A DNA stretch of 64,000 bases from Tetragonia tetragonoides (Eukaryota; Streptophyta; Magnoliopsida; Caryophyllales; Aizoaceae): positions 22,813,501-22,877,500 of the forward strand of contig CM076140.1 of the NCBI GenBank assembly GCA_038025085.1. Reading direction: 5' to 3'. Position 1 is the stretch's first letter. Every line of letters begins with the position of its first letter. A program made the position numbers and the translations under genes. This document shows, piece after piece, positions 1 through 12,013 of this stretch. Below the pieces are notes generated by a model. The model saw nothing but the letters and a program-made list of their open reading frames with translations. It searched no databases and was not told the origin of the DNA.

Positions 1-660
1 ATTTTCTTCCAAAAGCTTCTTGCAATTTCTGCCAAAAGTGTGATAGAAATCTCGAGTCTCTATCTGAAACAATATCCTCTGGAACACCATGAACTCTCAT
101 GAATTCCTTGATGTAAGCATCCGCTAGCTTCTCCATTTCCCAAGTGTCGTTCATTGGGATGAATCTCGCAACTTTCGTCAAACGATCCACAACTACCCAA
201 ATGGCGTTGTTCTTCTTCTGTGTCAATGGTAAACCCATGACAAAGTCCATTGAAATAGAATTCCATTTCCACGTAGGGACCTCAAGCGATTGTATCATTC
301 CACCAGGTCTCTTGTGTTCGATCTTCACCTTCTGGCACGTCAGACACTTAGCCACGAATTCAGCAACATCTTGTTTCATACCTTTCCACCAGAACATTTG
401 GCAAAGGTCTTTGTAAAGCTTGTCTCCACCAGGATGTACAGAATAAGGTGTATTGTGAGCTTCACCCAGAATCTGACTCTTGATCTCCGGGTCATTCGGC
501 ACACAGACACGATCACGAAATCTCAAGACGCCGTCTTGACCAATAGAAAAGTCCTCGGATCTACCCTCGTCCTTGTGGCGTAGAATCCGTTGTAGATCTT
601 CATCTGTACTCTGTTTACCCTTGATCTCGTCGAGTAAGGTTGGTCGAACTGACATATGTG
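1..660 (-). pseudogene. Gypsy integrase, N-terminal zinc finger and catalytic core (partial)
   Basis: Translation of the minus strand continues from the RNase H frame after an in-frame stop (661-663). It gives an integrase with the H-H-C-C zinc finger (CLTC pair), then the first catalytic Asp in a SMDFVMGLP context and the second in SDRDSRF. The catalytic Glu and C-terminal domains are beyond the left edge. Integrase would insert the cDNA copy into the genome. The upstream stop separates it from RT, so this copy is presumably dead. Confidence 0.75.
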
Positions 661-2057
661 CTAGTTACATTGAACGTCACCTTTCAGCACCATCTCCATA
701 TCTAGACTCTGCAAGTCACGAATGATCTCCTTCGAAAGTACTAAAGCAGTATTCAACGTATGGCGAGTCTTTCTACTCAAAGCGTCAGCTACCACGTTAG
801 CTTTCCCTTCGTGATACTGAATGTCAATGTCGTACTTCGTCAATAACTCTAGCCATCTTCTTTGTCGCATATTCATTTCCTTTTGCGTGAATATGTACTT
901 CAAACTCTTGTGGTCCGTAAACATCTTGACAGCAGAACCATAAAGATAATGTCTCCAAATCTTTAAAGCAAACACGACAGCAGCGAGCTCTAAGTCATGA
1001 GTAGGGTAATTATCCCCGTGCTTCTTCAATTGTCTTGAGGCATAAGCCACTACCTTACCATGTTGCATCAAAACACAACCTAAGCCATGCTTAGACGCGT
1101 CACTATAGACTTCGTACCCTTCAGTTCCCGATGGCAAAGTCAAAATCGGCGCGCTTGTAAGACGTTTCTTCAAATCTTGAAAAGCAGCTTCACACTTTTC
1201 CGACCACACGAACTTCGTCGTCTTTTTATCAAGTTTGTCATAGGCTGCGCTATCTTGGAAAATCCTTCCACAAACCTACAATAGTAACCAGCTAACCCAA
1301 GAAAACTTCTGACTTCGGTCACACTCTTCGGTGAGGACCAGTCTATAACAGCTCTAATCTTTTCCGGGTCAACAGCAACTCCACTCTTAGACACCACATG
1401 TCCTAAGAAGGAAACAATTTCTAACCAAAACTCGCACTTCGACAGCATGGCCTACAACTGATGTCGTCTCAAAATCTCCAAAACGGGTCGCAAGTGTCGC
1501 TCGTGCTCATCAGCGTTCTTCGAATAGACCAAAATATCGTCAATAAAGACAACTACGAACTGATCGAGATAAGGCTAGAACGTACGGTTCATCAAATCCA
1601 TAAACTTTGTAGGTGCGTTCGTCAACCCAAAAGGCATCACCGTGAACTCGTAGTGTCCATACCTCGTCCTAAATGCAGTCTTTGCAATGTCAGGCTCGGA
1701 AATCCTGAGTTGATGGTATCCTGAACATAGATCGATCTTGGAGAAAACAGTCGCTCCACGAAGTTGGTCAAATAGGTCGTCAATCCTCGAAAGTGGATAA
1801 CGATTCTTGATCGTGATCTTGTTCAACTCTCGGTAGTCTATGCACAGTCTCATACTACCATCCTTCTTACGTACGAAAAGAACAGGAGCACCCCAAGGCG
1901 ATACACTCGGGCGTATGTATCCCTTCTCCAGTAGTTTCTCGAGTTGCGTTTTCAGTTCTTTCATCTCTGCAGGAGCCATATGATACAGAGCTTTCGAGAT
2001 CGGAGCAGAACCTGGAGCTAAGTCAATCGTGAAGTCGATAATGCATTGCGGAGGCAT
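661..2057 (-). pseudogene. Gypsy reverse transcriptase and RNase H
   Basis: RT motifs appear in order: [37 protein letters not shown], then the active-site [10 protein letters not shown] near 1520-1560. The RNase H part (1209-661) shows [10 protein letters not shown], the E of [21 protein letters not shown] and the terminal NVVADALSR. Three lesions are visible: a stop replacing a Lys codon after MNRTF (near 1575), a second stop just before AMLSKCEFW (near 1450), and a one-base loss near 1228 between RT and RNase H. The enzyme family copies element RNA into DNA in cytoplasmic particles. This copy cannot encode an intact one. Confidence 0.9.
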
Positions 2058-2082
2058 TCCTGGAATCTCGTCTGGAAAGACG

Positions 2083-2633
2083 TCAGTGTACTCTGTTTAA
2101 AACTTCGACTTCTCGACTTGTATCCACTACATGACGTAGGTAAATCTCTTCACCTTTAGTCATACACTCCTTTGCTTTCATGGTTGCCATTACCTTCAAC
2201 TTTGGCTTAACCACGACTCCTTTGTAGGTAATCCTCCTACCCTTCGGTCCACGCAACGACACACGTTGTTCAAAGCATTCAATCTTAGCCATATAGTTGG
2301 CTAACCAATCCATTTCCAAAATCACGTCAAATCCTTCAAATCCATCTGAATCAAATCCGCAGACAAATCGGAACCAGCTATCCTAATCGGACACTTTTCA
2401 TACAACGCTTTACAATTAACAATCGTGCCATCTGGCATCCTAATATTTACACTATACACAGAACTAGGCTCTAAACCTATCTTAGATGCAAAGCTGTTAG
2501 AAAGAACAGAGTGTGTTGCACCACTATCAAACAAAACAAAAGCAGGTTGAGAGTTAACGAGAAAAGTACCAGCGATCATATTCGGGTTCACCTCAGTTTC
2601 ATTGCGGTTCAGCACATAAATCCTTCCATTCAC
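2083..2633 (-). pseudogene. Gypsy aspartic protease
   Basis: A retropepsin-like domain with the active-site signature LFDSGATHSVLS lies at about residues 34-45 of the 2633-2322 segment. A frame change follows into the 2325-2083 segment, which contains the conserved DWLA-type stretch (MILEMDWLANY). The protease would cleave the Gag-Pol precursor. The frame break at about 2322 and further breaks downstream make it nonfunctional as read. Confidence 0.8.
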
Positions 2634-2638
2634 CCCCT

Positions 2639-2639
<1 letters not shown>

Positions 2640-2683
<44 letters not shown>
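2640..2683. repeat. TTG/CAA trinucleotide microsatellite
   Basis: About 14 tandem TTG units on the plus strand. On the element's coding strand these are CAA codons, giving a poly-Gln linker between Gag and protease. Confidence 0.95.
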
Positions 2684-2710
2684 CTGCGCGGGGTTGGCAG
2701 GTGCGGGAAG

Positions 2711-3788
2711 TTATGCTTGATTATTCACAGCAGGAGCAGCAGTATTATTGCGGTTGTTATTGTTGTAACCCCCATTGCCACGGTAGTTACCACCATTTCC
2801 GCGATTCGCATTTCCATTTCCACCAACGATTGTAGTTGTTATCGCGGTTCTGACCATTGTCGTTCCTTCCACGACTCCAGCATTCAGAAGCTTTGTGACC
2901 AGGCTTGTTGCACTCGTAGCATTGAAGTACATCGCCACGATAGTTCTTGCCAGGATGCGTCTTGTTGCAGCGACTACAAGGCGTATTCCTCCTAGCTAAG
3001 ATCCTAGCTCTATGACTATTCGAGTCATGATTCCTGTTCCCGTTGTGGTTCTGACCACCTTGGTTGTTGTGATTGCCGTTGTTCGGCCTTGGCCTCTTAT
3101 CTGCACCACCTGACTGGGAAGAATTCCCTTCGTCACGTTTATGCTTTCCAAGCAACGAATCACGACGATCCACAGCACGCTCTTGGTTCAAAGCTTTCTC
3201 GTAAGATCCTTGGAACGTCAGCGAGTTTCTCATAACATAACGCTAAATATCCCACTTCAGGCCATCTTCGAACCTCTCGACCCGTTCAGCTTCGGTTGTC
3301 ACCAAGTTAGGTGCAAAAGCAGCAAGCTCGTTGAACTTTGTTGCGTACTCAGCCACAAATAGCTTTCCTTGATAGATGTTCTCGAATTCCCGTTGCTTCT
3401 GCGACGGACAGCTCTTGGATAGAACCGTTCACGAATAGACTCTTTGAACTCGGTCCACCCATATTCCTCAATGGTGAGTAGATCAGTGCCCATATCGCTC
3501 CACCACTAGTTAGCCTCACCCTTACGTAGCGGTGTTGACCTTCATGTTGTTGGGCCGATTAGTCTCCCTAAACAACTTCTCGAACTCTATTATCCAATTC
3601 TCCAACTTGGTGGGCTGAGAGCCACCCTCAAACGTCGGAGGTTTGAGTGCATCGAAATCCCTAAAGTTGCGCGTCTCAGGGTTCTGCGCGTTGTGATCTT
3701 GCTCTTGGCGCTCTAGCTGGGGCGTAATGTGCTCGACCACGTTGGTAAGATCTACTTCTAGTCTCGCGAGTCGGTCGTTGGTTGCCAT
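2711..3788 (-). pseudogene. Gypsy Gag (capsid and zinc knuckle), frameshifted
   Basis: It begins MATNDRLARLEVDL and contains the typical FDALKPPTFEGG and ENWIIEFEKLF stretch of gypsy Gag. After frame changes near 3510 and 3260 it continues to a basic region and one CCHC knuckle (CYECNKPGHKASEC, near 2890-2930). The tail is rich in Gly/Asn (NRGNGGNYRGNGG) and is read in a third frame. Gag forms the virus-like particle and packages RNA. At least two frameshifts make this copy defective. The start was chosen because the capsid-type sequence begins at this Met and none is seen upstream in frame. Confidence 0.85.
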
Positions 3789-4554
3789 TATAACAAATCT
3801 GAGACATAAAAGAGCAATGGTTGATCACCATTTCAGAAAAATTGGCACATTCGATCTAAATTGAGGTCTAATTGAGAGATATAGGTTGTAATTGAAACCA
3901 ATCTCTTGACATTTAGCAAATAGCATATAAGTTTCAATGATCGACCTTACATTGTAGGTCTAACCAACATACTTGCTTTGAATGTTCTCAGTTCCCATGC
4001 ATAATAGTTCGATATGCAATAACAAAGTAGACACATTAGTCTCACACGATTGATAAGCAATGAGATTCACAATTCACATATCGAGGCTCCATACTATTTT
4101 AGTAGGGCAATAAACAATGACCTTTGATTGCATACAATACATGCTTAGCCTTTGGCTCACAATTGATATGATAATGCCCAATGAAAATTTCGCCATAACT
4201 CCGACATGGATTTCCCATCATGTCTAGGCAATACGAGATAGAATTACGAAGCTATGAGTCAACCATGCAATTATGTGATAAAACGATCTTATAAAACAAA
4301 TTCTCAACGATATCATATAATTAAATGAAGTAGTCTTGCAATGAGACAAATTGCAAGTAAATAACAATCATAAAAAATTTGTTACCTATGCAATTACACC
4401 AACATCAAAATTGACCACGTAGGGCTATCACAATAGCTAAAAGTTCAATAAAACTCAAGTAAAACTAATAAGGCGATAATCGAGTTCTACTTGACACCAG
4501 CACACATTTTCTTCGCACTAGGGGACTCGTCATGATTGTCCTTCCTCCTAGGCT
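3789..4554. other. Untranslated spacer of the gypsy element between extra ORF and gag
   Basis: AT-rich leader sequence with no open frame of note on either strand and no recognised motif. Confidence 0.6.
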
Positions 4555-5385
4555 TCACCTCTTTGCAGGGCGTGTATGGATAAGCATATCCACCGAATTT
4601 CTGGGGCATGAAACGTTTCCAAAATCATCCGCATGCTTGCGCTTCTTGGTCCAGCAGTACTCGCACATACCTTTCGGCGCAGGCACTAGCACGTGGTTCA
4701 CCTTCCACTCGAACTCGGATAGGCATAACTCAGCTGCGACACCTGTAAAGCAAAGAGACCATCTCGTACCTTCTCCGTAATTATTCTCGTGCAAGTGACC
4801 GCTCTTGGAGACTACGTCGTCGTACTTCTCCTTGAGTCCCATCCAAGGATGGATGTTAGGCAGACCAACTAGCAGTAGCTCTACCCATAAGCCTTCATGT
4901 AGACTCGTGCGATTCTCGTACTGATAACGCTCGATCGTAGTGTAAGCACGTCGTATATAGATACGTATATCTTCCAGCTCAGCATCAGTAGCAAAGAACA
5001 GCTCCACATGAGGAGACCAATTTGCAGCAGGAGTAGGTGAAACAATAGGTGCAGGAGTAGGCGCGATGTTCTTGTCGCTCTCGGCACTAGTATCTTCCAA
5101 TTCCGGCATGTCATCATGCTCTTCCGGCGCTGTATGCTCAGAGGGATCTTCCTCTTCATCAACATATGCAGCAGGTGTGGCAACTGGGGCAGCAATAGGC
5201 GCGGCTACAGGCGCGGGGCGTGCGGCCTCGTTGCGTACAACGATCACGCGTGCGGCGTGATCTTGCGCGGGTTCACGGCGTACGTTCGCGTCGTTTCCTG
5301 TCGATTCGCTATCCGATGAAGCTACGTATTCCGCAGATGGTGCACGATGGGCTAGGGTGCGTGCCCTTCGGTGTGTGGTTGTCAT
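4555..5385 (-). CDS. Extra ORF upstream of gag in the gypsy element (unknown function)
   Basis: An intact 276-codon ORF lies between the primer-binding site and gag, a position normally occupied by untranslated leader. The first 60 residues are basic and Ala/Arg-rich. Residues 60-120 are Ala/Pro-rich and then acidic (EEEDPSEHTAPEEHDD). The C-terminal half is more globular, with NWSPHVELFFATDAELEDI, ELLLVGLPNIHPW and a Cys-containing stretch CEYCWTKKRKHADDF. I do not recognise the family. It is open although the neighbouring gag and pol are broken. It could be a captured host fragment or a lineage-specific accessory ORF. It may also be read through a spliced RNA. Confidence 0.55.
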   Translation of the reverse strand: MTTTHRRARTLAHRAPSAEYVASSDSESTGNDANVRREPAQDHAARVIVVRNEAARPAPVAAPIAAPVATPAAYVDEEEDPSEHTAPEEHDDMPELEDTSAESDKNIAPTPAPIVSPTPAANWSPHVELFFATDAELEDIRIYIRRAYTTIERYQYENRTSLHEGLWVELLLVGLPNIHPWMGLKEKYDDVVSKSGHLHENNYGEGTRWSLCFTGVAAELCLSEFEWKVNHVLVPAPKGMCEYCWTKKRKHADDFGNVSCPRNSVDMLIHTRPAKR

Positions 5386-5591
5386 TCACGCGGTCTTTCT
5401 TGTCCTTACCATCTACAGGTAGACAATCAAACAATGAGAACATTATAAATCAAAAGCAAAGTGATTTCAAATAATTCCTATCTTCTAGGACTACTACGCT
5501 CAACGGCTTTAATTATATTTTATTTACCCCAAAATGAAACTAATCTTTATTAATTCATTAATTAATCTTAAGCAACCTTTTTAAACCTAGG

Positions 5592-5603
5592 GCTCTGATA
5601 CCA
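5592..5603 (-). promoter_or_regulatory. Primer-binding site of the gypsy element (initiator Met-tRNA type)
   Basis: On the minus strand TGGTATCAGAGC follows the LTR end after two bases. It matches the usual plant retrotransposon site complementary to the initiator methionine tRNA 3' end. Confidence 0.9.
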
Positions 5604-5605
5604 TT

Positions 5606-8230
5606 TGTAACACCCCCGAATTCGCAACGATTTCCTAGGAACTATCGACGTCGTTGTGCACGACTCGACACCGCTGAACCGTCCCGAACTCGGGGGGATG
5701 TCACTGCAACATTTATCACTAAGGAATAAATGCTAAGCAGAAAGAAAGTAGGCATCAAAAGGAGCTTACTAAGGAACTAAACAAACTAAACAGTTAATAT
5801 CAGAGTTGTGAATATAGTGAGCTAAAACTCATTAAACCAAATTTATTACAACTTGCCTTCATAGGGCTAGATCCAATAAAAATCCCAACGATCTAAACTG
5901 AACAGAAACAGTTCTAAAGCCAAACGCCAACTCTACCTTCCAAGTTGTACGTCCTCAATCAACTAAACCTGCACTTCGATTTCTGTGACTGAAACAAAAT
6001 ACAGAAGAAAAGAAAAGAAACAAAAGAGAAACAAAAATCAGAAAATTTGAATAAACGTCATCGGTACCCAGTAAAAACATTTCGCAAACCTTACCTAAGG
6101 TTTTAGAAGAATCATTGAAATTCATTTGCATACGCACATAAGCATATAATCAAGCATACGCACAACGACACTCTTTTACATACAATTCTTGTATAGTGAT
6201 CATACAAAATACGACATAGACAATCCGTCTTGATTAGAGAGATGTAAGAGAGCGAATAGAACAACGATTACCCATACTGTTCATCGAAGATACAATCACG
6301 CCATGGACTTAATGACTCTAGTGTGCACACTACCTCTAGTACAATTACACGAGCCTAGAGGACTTAATAAATGGGGAATGATCCGTCCGAGACACACTGC
6401 GAGGTGTCCATAAGTAACTTAGGAATCACTCATGCCTTGAACTACACCATTAGGTGCAATCCCGATTGCTCAACTACTCCTAGGGATCCATTAGGAGTCT
6501 TACTCTCATTTAATTCAATTCACATAATTTGCATTGGTTGACATAAGTGGTACTACGAGACCACGACTTACTAATTCATTTCATGCTCTTGAAAATGAAT
6601 AGTAAATAACGACAATAATTATAATCCAATACGATGAGAATTAAACATGCTTTAATTCAATAACGACGATAATTCAATAAGGATGACAAGTAATGTCTAG
6701 CACAATTTAGGCAGCACTTCGGCAGGGTAATATGATATCCAAAAATTCACAAATCACCAAAGACATTCAACGATAATATATAGGTGCTCACTAGCACTCA
6801 ATAATACCCCTACCAATTAGTATATAATTAATAGCATAATAATATTAATAATTCGCTATTCAACAATTGTCCAATAATCATCATATGGACTAATTAATTC
6901 CCAAAACATGCTAACATCGACATGCTTATTATAACTCATATTTAAAGCAGTGAATCATGCTTAATAACTTAATAATAACGACGATATAATTTAATCATGC
7001 TTTGCATATCAAATTCACAACAAATTCCCAATTAGCACATAACACATCAAAATAGTTTTGATGGGGCTTTGGAAGAAGGTATGCATGAGCGCTTACCACT
7101 AATACGCTACCAACATTAAGTATGATCCAACTAATCGACAATAATCACGCTTGCTCGTTTGGTCCTAATTAAAAATAATTACCGAATCAGTATTAATTAA
7201 ATACAAAACTACAAACAGTAACAAAATTTCAATATGATATTTTTATTAAATTTCTTGATTTATTTCAATAAATCTAGGCTTTTGAAAATCCAAATTCCGA
7301 TTTCGAATGAGTGCAGAAAACTAAAAGCATTAAATCGAAAATACTGAAAATCGAATTAATACTTACGAAAAATATAAAAACAAAACCCTAACTTCAAAAC
7401 TAGGTCTAGGCCACGGGTACCCATGCATGGGACCCATAATCCGACCCTTCATCACCACCACCGCCCACTGGCCACCATGGACGGTGGTGGTGGTCGCCGG
7501 AGCTCCGGCGAATAGGAGAGAGAAAGAGAGCGAAAGAGAGAGACGAAGAGAGAACAAGAGAGAGAAGAAGGGGGCGGGGGATAACTGGCCGCCCACCGAT
7601 CACCACCTGGGCGTCGGCCTAGTGGTCTGGTGGTGGTCCGGCGACCAGGGGGCCGCGCGAGGGGCGCGTCAAGGGAGACCCGCGGGGAGAGAGAGAGAAA
7701 GGGAGAAAGAAAGAGAAAGAGAGAGGGAGAAGAGAAAAGCTTACCCCCGGTGGCTATGGCGGATTCCGGCGGGAGGAAAAGACTGCCGGCGGTGCAGAGA
7801 GAGAGAGGAGAGAGCCGGGTGAGAGAGAGAGAGGGGGACCATGAGTTAGGAGAAAAGAGAGAGTGAATACTTGAGGGTTTTGGATCAGTTTGTAAAACTG
7901 ACTAATTGTCTCACATTTTCCTTCTATAGGCCCTCATTCAACCCAACTCAAATACTACTAGGTTTAGGAATTTATTTAATAATTTTCTGATTTAAATAAC
8001 AAATTAAAACTAATTAAAACTATTTAAAACTATATGAATAATTCTTATTCATATATAAAATAATTTAATTAAACTCCTCAAAATTAATAAATACAATTTA
8101 TGAAAGTCCCATAATAATAATTAATATTATTATGGCTTTAATTGAATAAATATACGATTTAATCTCCGAAACTATTTATGAATAATTTATATATCAATAT
8201 AATAATTATGGAAAATATCGGGGTATCACA
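5606..8230 (-). repeat. 5' LTR of the gypsy element (2625 bp)
   Basis: On the minus strand it starts TGTGATACCCCG at 8230 and ends GGGGTGTTACA at 5606, with TG...CA termini and the primer-binding site directly after. It includes a purine-rich GAGA tract and a GC-rich block (about 7430-7870) in an otherwise AT-rich sequence. Small ORFs there look like low-complexity products of the GAGA tract. The second LTR is outside the window, so identity and age cannot be judged. Confidence 0.88.
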
Positions 8231-10200
8231 ATCCATCTGATGAAGTTCAAGATCAAAATGTGCCACTAGTGCCATTATTGTCCTAAAAGAGTCTTTCGAT
8301 GAAACTGGAGAGAAAGTCTCGTTATAATCAATGCCTTCCTTTTGAGTATAGCCCTTAGCGACAAGACGAGCGTTAAACCTAATGACATTGCCCTCTGAAT
8401 CCCGCTTGGTTTTAAATATCCATTTGCAACCAATGAGTTTAACACCTTCGGGCAATGAGACAAGCTCCCAAACGTCATTGTCATTCATGGACTTAATCTC
8501 ATCAATCATGGCATCAATCCACTTTTGAGAATTAGAACTTTCTATGGCTTGACGAAAGTTGATTGGATCATCTTCTACAAGTCCAAGGTCTGATTCTTGT
8601 TCCTGGAGAAAGACAAAAGTATTTTCCACCATTTCCAAGTTTACCTCATGTTCTTGAAGATATACAATGTAATCATCCGGAATTGCATTTCTCCTCTCTC
8701 TAGTGGATCTCCTTAATGGCACTTCATGTTCTTGAGGTTGTTGAGTTTGATCTATATTAACAATGTCAGGAACTTGATTGGAGAGATAATCAAGATTGTT
8801 TTGCACCGGAGTTGTTTCATGATCCGTGTCAGGAATGGGAACACCCTGATCATGATCAACGTCAACTGAAGGAAGAGACACATGTTCTTCCTCAAAGAAA
8901 AAATCTCTAGCTTTAACTCCCCACCCCCCAAACTCAACATCCTCAAAGAACCGGGCATTACCCATCTCAAAAATAGTTCTAGAAGTGGGATCATAGAACT
9001 TATACCCCCTAGACCTTTCAGAATACCCAACAAAATAGCTACTAACTGTCTTAGACTCCAGTTTCTTTTCATTTGGCCTATAAGGCCTTGCCTTAGCTGG
9101 ACAACCCCAAATATGCAAGTGCTTTATACTGGGCTTTTTCCCAGTCCATAGTTCATATGGGGTTTTAATTGTAGCTTTAGTTGAAACTCTGTTAAGTATA
9201 TATGCTGCAGTTTTTAATGCCTCTCCCCAGAGTGAGTCTGGTTAGGTAGTATGACAAATCATACTTCTCACCATGTCCTTTAATGTCCGATTTCGTCTCC
9301 CAACTACACCATTCATTGTAGGACTACCTGGCATGGTGTATTGAGGAATGATCCCACACTCATCTAGGAATTTAGCAAATGGCCCTGGACGCTATTCACC
9401 TGAACCATCATATCTGCCATAGTATTCACCACCACGATCAGATCTAACGGTTTTAATCCTTTTGCCTAATTGATTTTCAACTTTGGCCTTAAATGATTTG
9501 AACACGTCTATTGATTGGAACTTCTCATGAATTAGACATAGATACCCATAACGAGAGTAATCGTCTATGAATGTGATAGATGACCATTTCTACAAGGTGT
9601 AGGGAATGGCCCACAAATATCCATATGTATCAATTCTAAGACATCTTTAGCTCTCTCGACACCTAATCTAGTCTTATTTTTTTGTTTTTCCTTAATACAC
9701 AAAATGCAAATATCTGAATTTGAGGAATCAAGAGAATCAAGAATTCCATCTGACACAACTTTATGAATTATTTGTTTGGATATGTGACCCAAACGCTTAT
9801 GCCAGAGTGATAAAGAATTCTCATTGGCCAATTTTCTTTTGGTACCACGTGAACTTACATGCAAGGTTTCATTATGTGAGGCAATTGTATCAAGCAAATA
9901 TAGGCTATCATATCCTGATAAAAGACCAGAACCAAAAAAATTTGAACCTTGAAAGAGATTAATTTTACTGTTTTCAAATAAACAATAATAACCAGATTTG
10001 TCCAAAGTGGGAACACAAATTAAATTCCGTCTGAATGACGGTACAACAAAAGTCTCTTTCAAATCCAAATAAAATCCAGTCTTTAACAATAGCCTAAAAG
10101 TTCCAATAGCCTCAACTTCAAGATGATTGCCGTCACCCATATATATGTATCTTTCACCATCAATTGGTTTCCGGCAGCTCTGACAACCATGCATAGACAC
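8231..10200 (-). pseudogene. Copia Pol: GAG-pre-integrase, integrase, start of RT
   Basis: The 10200-9565 segment carries the GAG-pre-integrase region and the integrase zinc finger (LWHKRLGHISKQ with CILC). The core follows with SDRGGEY and the catalytic [10 protein letters not shown] region, interrupted by stops between about 9100 and 9560. The 9118-8231 segment has [13 protein letters not shown], then the RT N-terminus: [55 protein letters not shown]. It is cut at LHQMD by the gypsy insertion. At least three stops or frame changes lie in this stretch. Confidence 0.9.
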
Positions 10201-10534
10201 ACTAATGTGAGTAGTAGCACCAGAATCTACCCATCAAATGTCTTTGGGTACCGAAGTCAAATTAACCTCAGAACAAACAAGAGCAAGAGATATACCCCTT
10301 TCCGCACGCCAAGCATGGTATTTGGTACACTCCATTTCCATGTGATTAGTCCCCTTTATAAAAGAAGCAACCTGATTCCTTAGTTTCAACTTTACTTTTC
10401 TTTATGTTGCTTCTTTTGGGGCATTGACACCGCAACTTCCTTAATTTTCCTGTTCCTGCTGTCCTTAGAGGTTTATGCCAAATGAGCATCCCTTATGTTC
10501 CCTTTGCCTTTATACCTTATGGAAACAATATTAC

Positions 10535-10893
10535 TCAACAGAGTATTAGTTTTCGCCTTTTCGTTTTTTTTTTTGCAAAACGTTTCTCAAGTTCGGCAAG
10601 GAACGATGTAACATTATCCTCTTCAGACATAGTGCCCCTAATTGATTCTGGAATTGCACGTTTCATGATCATAAGACTCATGCAATCTGAGCGTTCCCAC
10701 TTCTCCATCTCCCTTTTTTGATCAGAGGTAGATGTATCCTTAAGAGCAGCGGGTTTCTCAATCCGAAGTGCAAGGTCTAGATCCATGCAACCGAGAACTA
10801 TCATAACGTTTTCTTTCCATTCCTTAAAGTTTGTGCCGTTAAGCACAGGGATACTATTAATGTTTGCAGATATCGTAGCAGCAGAAGTATTGA
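10535..10893 (-). pseudogene. Copia Gag (UBN2-type), with a probable 3' splice site at its start
   Basis: The frame reads NINSIPVLNGTNFKEWKENV then MIVLGCMDLDLALR, the standard start of copia Gag, followed by WERSDCMSLMIMKRAIPESIRG and a FLAELEKRFAKK segment. No ATG precedes the Gag-like residues in frame. The frame instead opens directly after TTTTGTTCTCTTTCAG, a textbook plant splice acceptor (AG at 10894-10895). Gag may thus be translated from a spliced RNA with its start codon in an upstream exon. The 3' end is lost in frameshifts near 10530. Confidence 0.75.
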
Positions 10894-11998
10894 CTGAAAG
10901 AGAACAAAAGATAACATAAACAACAAGCTCACAATTACTTTACCTTAACTTTAATTTACAGATCCAAATAAAATGGCAAATCCATCACAAGATACCTAGC
11001 ACAACATTGATTTTTGTCTTTGGAGAGAAAATCAACTTGTAAGTGGTACTCTTGGTGTAGTAATCAAATATTGACACTAAACTCCTGTCAAATATCAAGC
11101 CTTTCTTTGGACCGACTCAACATTCACATGGAAACCTAATAATTATCACATATTTATCACCACAAGCATGCTTGAATTCCGGCTAAATAACAACCTTCCT
11201 TTGCGCCGGGTGTTAAACGCATGGAATTCGCGCACACACAATCATTCAATATCTTAAATTAATCAATCTACACAAAAGAGGTTACTTTGGTAACATATTG
11301 TTTTAATTAACTAATTCAAAATATTAGATGTCCATAAAATAATTATATCCTTACTGCCAAGTATTGAATCTGAAATTTTGATAGGAATAACGTGCAAATC
11401 ATTGATTTAAGACTGTATAATTTGCACAACCTTAACCAAAAGCAAAGAACATTGCTAATTATTGGCTATTACAACAAGAAGCAAAACCATGAGAATAGTG
11501 CACTTAAAACACTACTGGCAGTAGAAAGAACAAATCCCAAATCCGTAATTTCATGAAGTTTGACTCTTAATAAACAACCAAACCTTAAATACCAAAATCA
11601 CATAGTGCTGTATGGTCAAAAGGAATCATATTGATTGAAACATAACAGTCATGCATAACTCTCACATATAAAAGTCAAACCAAAAATAATCCTCATGCCT
11701 TGTAAAATAAAACATTTGCTTAGCCTGCATATATGTACCCGGATGCTACAGAAGCTCTCGTTAGAGCATAAACATCTTTATAATAGGACAAACTAGAATA
11801 TGTACGAAATAAGTGCAATAAACTATATACTGATGTACAGGCTATTAGCAATCGGGTAAAGAATTAACCGCATACTGAATCAATTAGAACAAACCAATCA
11901 TGCCGACACGAAAGGGAAACGTAATCCCAGATCTTGAACAAAAGCGACTCATGTCTAAAATAAATGAAACTGAATTCCAAATAACCCAATATGGAGGA
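10894..11998 (-). other. Copia leader / putative intron between primer-binding site and gag
   Basis: About 1.1 kb of AT-rich sequence with no convincing coding frame. It lies between the primer-binding site and the splice-acceptor-like gag start. Confidence 0.55.
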
Positions 11999-12011
11999 GG
12001 CTCTGATACCA
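11999..12011 (-). promoter_or_regulatory. Primer-binding site of the copia element
   Basis: TGGTATCAGAGCC on the minus strand, two bases after the LTR end, matches the initiator Met-tRNA type. Confidence 0.9.
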
Positions 12012-12013
12012 AT

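Larger units (their letters stand above)
1..8230 (-). mobile_element. Ty3/gypsy LTR retrotransposon (chromovirus, Del/Tekay-like), right part
   Basis: The order on the minus strand is LTR (5606-8230), primer-binding site, extra ORF, gag, protease, RT, RNase H, integrase. The element runs off the left edge, so its 3' LTR is outside the window. RT motifs and the gag zinc knuckle fit the chromovirus branch, but the diagnostic chromodomain would lie past base 1, so the lineage is inferred. Coding frames carry several stops and frameshifts, so it is not autonomous. It interrupts the RT gene of a copia element: the copia reading frame ends mid-motif at 8231. The bases ATCCA (8231-8235) should recur beside the missing LTR as the target-site duplication. 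Confidence 0.9.

Noticed and set aside
7427..7866. Arg/Glu-rich ORFs in the gypsy LTR
   Set aside because: Produced by GAGA repeats in the LTR; no start context or domain.
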